From assembly GCA_003531585.1 (NCBI GenBank), contig DQFX01000021.1:1-10583 (forward strand): a DNA stretch of 10,583 nt, written 5' to 3'. Origin of the DNA: Oscillospiraceae bacterium (GTDB lineage Bacteria > Bacillota > Clostridia > Oscillospirales > Ruminococcaceae). A program made the position numbers and the translations under genes. Of this stretch, positions 5,436 to 10,583 are shown piece after piece (position 1 is the stretch's first letter; each line of letters starts with the position of its first letter). The notes below the pieces were generated by a model, which saw nothing but the letters and a program-made list of their open reading frames with translations, was not told the DNA's origin and ran no database searches.

Positions 5436-5838
5436 GCTGGACAGGCTTAACGAGATGTGCCGTTCAACGCCTGACTGCGCCGATTGTAACATATATCGCG
5501 CCGGTCTCTACTATCTTTGCGTCGCATTTACATTTGAAACCATGGGCGATAAAAACGTAAACCTGCTTTACAGCACCGCTTTCCTGAAAGACGTTCCCAC
5601 CGGTTCTGCGCCGGATAACGTCAACCACCCCGCGCACTATCAGGGCGCGCATGAATGTATTGAGGTAATGCAGGCGATGTTCGGCATTGAAGCCGTCAAG
5701 GCGTTCTGCCGCTGCAATGCGTTCAAGTACCGTTTCCGTGCTGACAGGAAGAACGGCGAGGAGGACATCAAGAAAGCGGAGTGGTATGAGGATTATCTCA
5801 TGAAGCTCTGCGATTCTGAGAGAAAGGAACACACATGA
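5419..5838 (+). CDS. DUF3310 domain phage protein
   Basis: 139 residues. The C-terminal part (67-130) carries the DUF3310 pattern: VNHPAHY at 68-74, then CIEVMQAMFG, FCRCNAFKYRFRA and DIKKAEWYEDYL. The domain is widespread in phages near nucleotide and DNA-metabolism genes; its biochemical role is not established. The N-terminal part has a cluster of cysteines (14, 20, 23). The GTG start is preceded by AGAGGGTGAG and overlaps the previous gene by 17 bp. It ends in an ATGA overlap with the ThyX-like gene. Confidence 0.85.
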   Translation: MTTEDKLDRLNEMCRSTPDCADCNIYRAGLYYLCVAFTFETMGDKNVNLLYSTAFLKDVPTGSAPDNVNHPAHYQGAHECIEVMQAMFGIEAVKAFCRCNAFKYRFRADRKNGEEDIKKAEWYEDYLMKLCDSERKEHT

Positions 5839-6292
5839 AGATAATAGAACCCAGTGCAAAGCTGGTCAGAGGCTATGAGGACAAGCCGGAGGAACTCATA
5901 GAACTCTGCGGGCGTATTTGCTACGATTCGCAGGACAAGATAGCCCCCGGCACAGCGCAGAAATTCTGCGAGAGGCTGAAGAGGAGCGGTGAGATTGAGA
6001 TAATCAAACCCAGTGATGGAAGTGTATCCGCTGAGAGTTTGCTAGACACACTGGGCGATGTTAACGAAGCCTACAATGACGCGTTGGAAGTTGGTATAAG
6101 CCCTCAGACGGCGCGGTGTGTTCTCCCGACCTGCCTTGCAACAAGGCTCTACATGACCATGACGCTTGAACGCTGGCGGGATTTCCTTAAGCTGCGGACA
6201 GCCCGGCCGCTCACCCGGATATGAGAGTTATCGCGGAGCAGATACAGCGGCAGCTTTTTCCTGATGAAATCGGTGACAGCAATGCCGACTAA
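5835..6292 (+). pseudogene. thyX: ThyX-like gene lacking its catalytic centre and frameshifted
   Basis: The start MKIIEPSAKLV, then ELIELCGRICYDSQDKI and FCERLKRSG, matches the N-terminus of flavin-dependent thymidylate synthase. GISPQTARCVLPTCLATRLY, MTLERWRDFLKLR and, in another frame, DSPAAHPDMRVIAEQI match its C-terminal part. The roughly 70-residue centre is absent. It should hold the HESVLEH segment and the RHR motif that binds dUMP and FAD, but KRSG runs straight into EIEIIKP. The frame also breaks near 6196: CTGCGGACAGC would read through as LRDSPAAHP with one extra G. As written it stops at 6224 (129 residues); repaired it would stop at 6292 (about 151), against some 220 or more for the family. 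It should be inactive as a thymidylate synthase. The family match is by eye. Confidence 0.75.
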
Positions 6293-7319
6293 AGAGGAGT
6301 TAAAGCAGTTGCAGGCGCTCCCGCTTGACTTGAAGATAGCCCGCACGCAGCAGCGCATTCGTGAATGGGTGCGGCACTACGGTGTTAATGGGGTTTATAT
6401 CTCCTTTTCCGGTGGCAAGGACAGCACGGTGCTGTTACATATCGCCCGGGAAATGTACCCGGAAATCGAAGCTGTGTTCGTGAATACCGGGCTGGAATAT
6501 CCGGAGATACAGAAGTTTGCAATGTCGTTCCCGAATGTCAAGGTAGTGCACCCCAAAAAGACATTTAAGCAGGTGCTTACGGAAAAAGGATACCCTGTTA
6601 TCAGCAAGGAAATCAGCAACATAGTTGGCGTGGCTAAAAGGTGTCCTGATGGCGTGTACGCCAAGACGCGATTCGAGGAATCAAGAGGGCGTTTTTCTGC
6701 TGCGAAGTACAAACCTTTGCTGGACATGGATTTTATGTGTAGCAAGCGTTGCTGTGACATTATGAAAAAAGAGCCTGCACACAGATATTCCAAAGAGAGC
6801 GGCAAGGTTGCAATCACTGCACAGATGGCGAGCGAAAGCGCTTTGCGAACTCAAAAGTGGTTACAGCATGGTTGCAACGCTTTTGACAATGGTAATCCCG
6901 TATCAAACCCCATGAGTTTCTGGACAGAGCAGGACGTGCTCCTCTACATCAAATCGCGCTACATAGAGATATGTTCCGTTTACGGCGACGTAGTCTATGA
7001 CTGTGACGAGCCGGAACAGGAGCGCTTCTCTGACGTAACCACTCTTAAACTCAAAACGACCGGCTGCTCCCGGACAGGCTGTATGTTCTGCGCTTTTGGC
7101 GCTCACCTTGAAAAGGGCGAAACGCGCTTCCAGCGGCTCGCCCGGACTCACCCGAAGCAGTATGCATTCTGTATCGGGGGGGGCGCTTACGACCCGTCAG
7201 ACGGGCTCTGGAAGCCTAATAAAGATGGGCTGGGGCTCGGGCATGTGTTTGACGAAATAAACAAAGTTTATGGCGAAGATTTTCTGCGGTATAAGCCGCT
7301 GGATAACGAGGAGGACTAA
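6282..7319 (+). CDS. Phosphoadenosine phosphosulfate reductase-like PP-loop protein
   Basis: 345 residues from the ATG at 6282. The PP-loop SGGKDST (43-49) after a YISF strand, and VFVNTGLEYPE, identify the PAPS-reductase/N-type ATP pyrophosphatase fold. Cysteines cluster in FMCSKRCCDIMKKEP (about 152-166) and GCSRTGCMFC (261-270), a layout seen in phage-encoded and DndC-like members that may hold an Fe-S cluster. Family members either reduce adenylylsulfate or activate substrates with ATP, as in DNA sulfur modification or tRNA thiolation; the phage versions are mostly untested. A start at 6264 is also open; neither has a strong ribosome site. The 6282 start overlaps the repaired end of the ThyX-like gene by 11 bp. 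An 8-G run at 7176-7183 leaves the frame intact. Confidence 0.88.
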   Translation: MPTKEELKQLQALPLDLKIARTQQRIREWVRHYGVNGVYISFSGGKDSTVLLHIAREMYPEIEAVFVNTGLEYPEIQKFAMSFPNVKVVHPKKTFKQVLTEKGYPVISKEISNIVGVAKRCPDGVYAKTRFEESRGRFSAAKYKPLLDMDFMCSKRCCDIMKKEPAHRYSKESGKVAITAQMASESALRTQKWLQHGCNAFDNGNPVSNPMSFWTEQDVLLYIKSRYIEICSVYGDVVYDCDEPEQERFSDVTTLKLKTTGCSRTGCMFCAFGAHLEKGETRFQRLARTHPKQYAFCIGGGAYDPSDGLWKPNKDGLGLGHVFDEINKVYGEDFLRYKPLDNEED

Positions 7320-7907
7320 ATGGCAGAAACAAGCAAGATATATTCGGCTCTGTCGGCGATAATGTCGGAGTGCCCGGCGATAAGCAAGAGCCAGAAGAAC
7401 CAGCAGCAGGGGTTCATGTATCGCGGCGTTGACATTGTGATGAACGTACTCCAGCCGCTGATGATAAAGCACAAGGTGTTCGCGGTTCCGGAAGTGCTGG
7501 ACAGCCAGCGTCAGGAACGCGTAACGGCAAAGGGCGGCACGCTAAATTACACCATACTCCGGGTGAAGTACACATTCTATGCGGAAGACGGTTCGAGCGT
7601 TTCAGCGGTCGTTCAGGGTGAGGGCATGGACAGCGCGGACAAGTCCAGCAATAAGGCTATGTCGGTGGCATTCAAGTACGCGTGCTTCCAGGTGCTGTGC
7701 ATTCCCACGGAGGAAATGAAAGATCCTGACGCGGAAACACCGCCGCATAACTCGGCAGTCCTCCAGTGTGCCGACTGCGGAGCGGCTATCAAGGGTTCCG
7801 GAGCGTTCAACGCGCAGCAGATAGCGCAGAGGGCGGTCGATATGTTCGGCAGGCAGCTTTGCGTTGAGTGCGCGAAGAAAGCAAAGGAGGGCGCGGGAAA
7901 TGGCTGA
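7320..7907 (+). CDS. erf: ERF-family single-strand annealing recombinase with zinc finger
   Basis: 195 residues. GFMYRGVDIVMNVLQPLM (31-48) and GEGMDSADKSSNKAMSVAFK (100-119) followed by YACFQVLCIPTEE are the two signatures of the ERF family, single-strand annealing proteins of phage homologous recombination. The C-terminus (150-184) has CADC and CVEC pairs around a helix (FNAQQIAQRAVDMFG), a zinc-finger tail common in Firmicutes phage ERF proteins. GGAGG lies 6 nt before the ATG, which follows the upstream stop without a gap. A nuclease gene two places downstream completes a Red-like pair: the nuclease makes 3' single strands, ERF anneals them. Confidence 0.92.
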   Translation: MAETSKIYSALSAIMSECPAISKSQKNQQQGFMYRGVDIVMNVLQPLMIKHKVFAVPEVLDSQRQERVTAKGGTLNYTILRVKYTFYAEDGSSVSAVVQGEGMDSADKSSNKAMSVAFKYACFQVLCIPTEEMKDPDAETPPHNSAVLQCADCGAAIKGSGAFNAQQIAQRAVDMFGRQLCVECAKKAKEGAGNG

Positions 7908-8124
7908 CGCGTTCAAGGCGATTTACAAGTGCCGCTTATGTGGCGAAGTCTATACTTCTCTCATTATGAACGGAAAAGGTGCGGTAATAGCGTCAGCATA
8001 CCGTTCGTTGGAATCATTAAGAGAAATCCCCGCCGGGGACCCTTTTGCGGCAATGAACGACTTACACATATGCAAGGACTGCAGCGTTGGAATATCTGAT
8101 TTTGTGGGGTGGAAGCGCGAATGA
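7900..8124 (+). CDS. Small zinc-binding phage protein
   Basis: 74 residues from the ATG at 7900, chosen because AGGAGG lies 9 nt upstream; it overlaps the ERF stop by 8 bp. CRLC (11-14) and CKDC (58-61) would bind one zinc, with a 43-residue middle part (IMNGKGAVIASAYRSLESLR and a DPFAAMNDLHI strand). Lying between the annealing protein and the nuclease, it may be a recombination accessory factor. This is inference from position only. Confidence 0.72.
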   Translation: MADAFKAIYKCRLCGEVYTSLIMNGKGAVIASAYRSLESLREIPAGDPFAAMNDLHICKDCSVGISDFVGWKRE

Positions 8125-8903
8125 TACTCGACAACACCACCTACTACACTCCCGAAGCCAACGCGGAATACATGAGCTGTTCGCAGTTCAAGGCGTTCCT
8201 GCACTGCGAAGCCGCCGCAATGGCTGAACTCACCGGGGAAAGCCGTCGCGAGGACACTACGGCGCTGCTGACCGGCTCTTACGTTGACGCGTTCTACGAG
8301 GGAACGCTTGACCAGTTCCGCGAACAGCACCCCGAACTTTTCAAGAAGGACGGCACTCTGAAAGCGGAATACCAGACTGCCGAAAGTGCTATCGAACGCA
8401 CCAAAGCAGACCCGCTTTTCACCGAGTACATGAGCGGCGAGAAGCAGCGGATATTCACCGGGGAAATCGGCGGTGTTCCTTACAAAATCAAGGTTGACAG
8501 CTACCGCGAACACCTGATGATAGTTGACCTGAAATGCGTCCGCGACTTCGAACCGGTATGGAATGCGGAAACGCGCCGCAAGGAGCACTTCATCGAATAC
8601 TGGGGATATCACACCCAGGGCGCTATCTACCGCGAAATAGTCAGGCAGAACACTGGGGAAACACTCCCCTTTTACATTGCGGCGGTCACAAAGGAAAAGT
8701 CCCCGGACATCGAGATTTTCAGCGTGCCGGACGAAGCACTTGACGAACAGCTTGAAGTCGTAGAGCAGCTGTCCCCCAGATTCAGCCTTGTAAAGCATGG
8801 CGTATTCGCACCGCAGCGGTGCGGAAAATGCGCTTACTGCCGCGCAACAAAGGTGCTGACTGCGCCTGTTGACTACCGCACGGATAACACAGAGCCATTC
8901 TGA
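8121..8903 (+). CDS. PD-(D/E)XK nuclease, RecE/Cas4-like, with probable Fe-S cluster
   Basis: 260 residues from the ATG at 8121, in an ATGA overlap with the previous stop. The nuclease core shows GSYVD (52-56), Asp126, IVDLKC with D136-x-K138, and QGAIYREIV with the QxxxY motif of RecB-type nucleases (166-170). Cys29 (FLHCEAA; Cys20 is an alternative) plus CGKCAYC (234, 237, 240) repeats the one-plus-three cysteine layout of AddB and Cas4, where it holds a 4Fe-4S cluster. The family (DUF3799-like, exonuclease VIII type) pairs with annealing proteins such as the ERF gene upstream. It is expected to digest duplex ends 5'-3' for phage recombination. Nuclease identity is strong; the cluster is inferred. 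Confidence 0.88.
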   Translation: MILDNTTYYTPEANAEYMSCSQFKAFLHCEAAAMAELTGESRREDTTALLTGSYVDAFYEGTLDQFREQHPELFKKDGTLKAEYQTAESAIERTKADPLFTEYMSGEKQRIFTGEIGGVPYKIKVDSYREHLMIVDLKCVRDFEPVWNAETRRKEHFIEYWGYHTQGAIYREIVRQNTGETLPFYIAAVTKEKSPDIEIFSVPDEALDEQLEVVEQLSPRFSLVKHGVFAPQRCGKCAYCRATKVLTAPVDYRTDNTEPF

Positions 8904-8951
8904 TTGCAGTGTTTTGCAGTTATCAGAAATCTATAATTCAGGAGGAAAAAC

Positions 8952-9224
8952 ATGGTATATCCGCAGATGAATCACATCGAACGCCCGGAGGGAATAATCA
9001 TCAGCAGCGCTATCCAGGTAGACGTTGACGGCGATAAGCGTACATGCTCCGCTGTTCCCGGCGGGACGCTCGACAGCGTGATAGACGACACCACGGCACT
9101 CATCGAGTATGTCGGCACAGAGAAGACCACATACCTTTTCTGCACAGACGGAAAGCTGTACGTTTACCAGAAATCAGCGAGACACGGCTGGGGCTGGTGC
9201 AGGATTGACATAGGAAAGATTTGA
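8952..9224 (+). CDS. Hypothetical phage protein
   Basis: 90 residues, mostly short strands, no membrane segment. Notable parts are IISSAIQVDVDGDKRTC, a VIDDTTALIEYV helix and a TTYLFCTDGKLYVYQKSARH strand pair ending in GWGWCRIDIGKI. I recognise no family. AGGAGG lies 9 nt before the ATG. The 48-bp gap upstream is the only real break between 7320 and 9224. It contains TATAAT at 8932-8937, but that is too close to the ribosome site to be a convincing promoter. Confidence 0.7.
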   Translation: MVYPQMNHIERPEGIIISSAIQVDVDGDKRTCSAVPGGTLDSVIDDTTALIEYVGTEKTTYLFCTDGKLYVYQKSARHGWGWCRIDIGKI

Positions 9225-9241
9225 CAAAGGAGGAACACACA

Positions 9242-9841
9242 ATGACAAAGGTACATGTAAAGCTAACATTCACGGACGACCTGCTCGGAACATCTTCCGG
9301 CAACCCGGAACTCCACCGCGAGTTCATCGCCAGCAAGGCACCTGACGCGGCAAAGATGGAGGAAGAAGTTGCTTCACTCGGCGTTGAAGCCGTTGAGGAG
9401 AAGTCCATGACCGTATTCCCGAAGATGGCTGACGGCACTCCCTATCTCTGGGATTATCAGATTCGCGGATTCTTCAAGGAGATATGCGGCGCGATGAGGG
9501 GAATCCCCGGAACGAAGTCCAGCAAGGTAAAGGCTTACAAGAAGAAAGTCGATAACACGATTTTCGTTGAGCCGCGCGAGATACCGCTGGATCTTCACGG
9601 CATGAAGATAGCCGACTGCCAGCGCCCGCTCCGCGCTTCCACTATGCAGGGCGAACGCATAGCACTTGCGAACAGTGAGGTATGCCCGCAGGGGACAACT
9701 TGCGAGTTCGACGTTCTCTGCATGGTCGATGAAGATGTTGATATGCTCCGCGAGTGGCTGGAGTACGGCAAATACAAGGGCATAGGACAGTGGAGAAACT
9801 CCGGCAAGGGCAGATTCGAATTTACGTTTCAGGTGCTCTGA
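9242..9841 (+). CDS. Conserved-type phage protein of unknown function, faintly RAMP-like
   Basis: 199 residues from the ATG at 9242, which has AGGAGG 8 nt upstream; an earlier in-frame TTG at 9221 overlaps the previous stop and is less likely. The layout is a first strand KVHVKLTFTDDLLGT, PYLWDYQIRGFFKEICGAMR (68-87), QRPLRA, and a glycine-rich YKGIGQWRNSGKGRFEF near the C-terminus (178-194). I recognise it as a type often found beside recombination genes in gut Firmicutes phages, with no known activity. A ferredoxin-like RAMP fold is suggested by the strand start, the RGFFKE helix and the Gly-rich loop, but only weakly. It ends just before the long repeat-like tract. Confidence 0.78.
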   Translation: MTKVHVKLTFTDDLLGTSSGNPELHREFIASKAPDAAKMEEEVASLGVEAVEEKSMTVFPKMADGTPYLWDYQIRGFFKEICGAMRGIPGTKSSKVKAYKKKVDNTIFVEPREIPLDLHGMKIADCQRPLRASTMQGERIALANSEVCPQGTTCEFDVLCMVDEDVDMLREWLEYGKYKGIGQWRNSGKGRFEFTFQVL

Positions 9842-10545
9842 GCGAGGGTACGGCAGAGCCGCGGCTTGCGTGGCAATGCCACGGCATAGTCCTGCACCTC
9901 GGAGCGGCGCAGAGGCAAAGTAGTGAGCTGCTCTGAAAAGCAATGGCTGTGTTTAGTAAAGCTGAGGTAAGGCGCAGCGTCGTGAAGCACCGAGATGTAT
10001 CGCAAAGGCAAAGTGGAGCGGAGCAAAGAATAGTGCGGCAGCGGCAATGTGTAGAGAAGCATGACTAAGCAATGGTATAGTGTGGCGTGACACAGTTCAG
10101 TAGTGCAACGGCAAGGTTCAGCAGCACTAAACGTGGCGAAGCAAAGGCAGCGCTGAGTGCTGCAAAGCAACGCCAAGGCAATGTACGCGAATCCGAGCAT
10201 TGCAGCGGCAATGTTTGGCTCGGAATTGCGATGTTCTGCTACGGTATGGCGAGGAATGGCAATGGCGGAGCGTGGCGGCGCAATGACTTGCGGAGCATAG
10301 GCACTGTATGGCGAGACGTTGCAGCGGCGAGGAATGGCACTGTATGGCAAGGCAATGGCTATGCGCGGATTAGCGATGCAAGGGCAAGGCGTAGCATCGA
10401 ACAGCCAGGGTATCGCAAAGCAAAATATCGCAAGGGCAAGGCTGAGTTGCGAAACGCTCCGCGTTGTGAAGCAACGGCACTGCAATTCATGGTTCCGCAA
10501 GGGCATAGCATTACACCGCTAGGCGTTCCATTGAATGGCAAATCA
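9842..10545 (+). repeat. Purine-rich degenerate GCA/GCG repeat tract, apparently non-coding
   Basis: About 700 bp with no supported gene. Words such as GGCAA, GGCAATG, GCAAAG and GCGGA recur every 5-6 nt without being exact tandem copies. I count about 29 GCAA on the plus strand against about 6 TTGC, where 3 each would be expected by chance. In three 60-nt lines counted (10021, 10141, 10321) purines make 62-70%. Exact longer repeats include GGCGAGGAATGGCA (10248 and 10326), GGCACTGTATGGC (10300 and 10336) and GCAAGGGCA (three copies). Plus-strand frames are short. A 225-codon open frame on the minus strand (10506-9829) is explained by the scarcity of T on the plus strand. Possible roles: replication or packaging site, long 5' leader, or a recombination-derived array. 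Confidence 0.7.
9857..9883. repeat. Two adjacent perfect palindromes after the 9841 stop
   Basis: AGCCGCGGCT (9857-9866) is a 10-bp perfect palindrome. Two bases later CGTGGC-AAT-GCCACG (9869-9883) forms a 6-bp stem with a 3-nt loop. There is no T-run after either, so this is not a standard intrinsic terminator. They mark the left edge of the unusual tract. Confidence 0.55.
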
Positions 10546-10575
10546 AAGATTATTTTTCAACAAAGGAGACCAGCT

Positions 10576-10583
10576 ATGAAAAG
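10576..10583 (+). CDS. Start of the next gene, cut by the window end
   Basis: AAAGGAG lies 9 nt before an ATG followed by AAA, in a T/A-rich stretch that differs clearly from the repeat tract before it. Only the first two codons are present, so the product cannot be known. A single-strand DNA-binding protein would be usual after ERF and nuclease genes, but this is only expectation. Confidence 0.6.

Noticed and set aside
7176..7183. Run of eight G as a possible frameshift
   Set aside because: The reading frame of the PP-loop protein continues sensibly on both sides (CIGGGAYDP).
7950..8798. A 282-codon minus-strand open frame opposite the nuclease
   Set aside because: It lies antisense to a well-supported nuclease gene with clear motifs, and has no ribosome site or recognisable domain.
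8932..8937. TATAAT as a promoter for the 8952 gene
   Set aside because: Transcription would begin inside the ribosome binding site, and no -35 box lies 16-18 bp upstream.
9829..10506. A 225-codon open frame on the minus strand across the purine-rich tract
   Set aside because: It overlaps the end of the 9242 gene, has no ribosome site, and has Cys/Leu/Ala-rich low-complexity content. Lack of stops follows from few TTA, CTA and TCA on the T-poor plus strand.
10319..10522. A 67-codon plus-strand frame in the same tract (MQRRGMALYGKAMAMRGLAM...)
   Set aside because: Its apparent repeats simply mirror the DNA word pattern. There is no Shine-Dalgarno, and similar composition is present in all frames.
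9842..10545. CRISPR array
   Set aside because: There are no repeats of constant length and no regular 30-40-bp spacers. The repeated words are only 4-14 nt and irregularly placed.

Overview
The window looks like the left end and early region of a temperate phage (prophage) or closely related integrated element. The likely host is a Firmicutes bacterium, probably a gut Clostridia such as an Oscillospiraceae/Ruminococcus relative. This rests on AGGAGG-type ribosome binding sites, protein families typical of Clostridia phages, and a roughly balanced base composition. The host call is an inference; no ribosomal or housekeeping gene is present.

Layout. Positions 1-38 hold the 3' end of a tRNA gene on the minus strand (T-arm plus acceptor strand). 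It is cut off inside the anticodon loop, as expected for an attachment-site copy. A leftward lysogeny cluster follows: a tyrosine integrase with an apparent 5' frameshift, a membrane-anchored ImmA/IrrE-type protease with an extracytoplasmic Cys-rich tail, and an XRE repressor. A 296-bp divergent control region (2605-2900) holds a very good rightward promoter, a weaker leftward one, a 15-bp-arm inverted repeat around the rightward -35 box, and two near-identical 20-bp palindromic boxes. One of these boxes lies at the start of transcription and the other at the first codon of a Cro-like gene.

From 2901 to 9841 all genes read rightward with short gaps or overlaps, which suggests one long early operon. 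First come small regulators and Cys-rich proteins of unknown function (2901-5435). Then come a DUF3310 protein, a broken ThyX-like gene that lacks its catalytic centre, and a PAPS-reductase-like PP-loop protein. A recombination module ends the series: an ERF-type annealing protein with a C-terminal zinc finger, a small zinc protein, a RecE/Cas4-like nuclease with a probable Fe-S cluster, and two conserved phage-type proteins of unknown function. One of these has a faint RAMP-like look.

The last ~735 bp before the next start codon (10576) are not convincingly coding. They form a strand-asymmetric, purine-rich tract built from degenerate GCA/GCG-containing words about 5-6 nt apart, with GCAA seen about 29 times. 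This tract is the strongest unexplained signal in the window. The other main points of interest are the ThyX remnant, the integrase frameshift and the operator layout.
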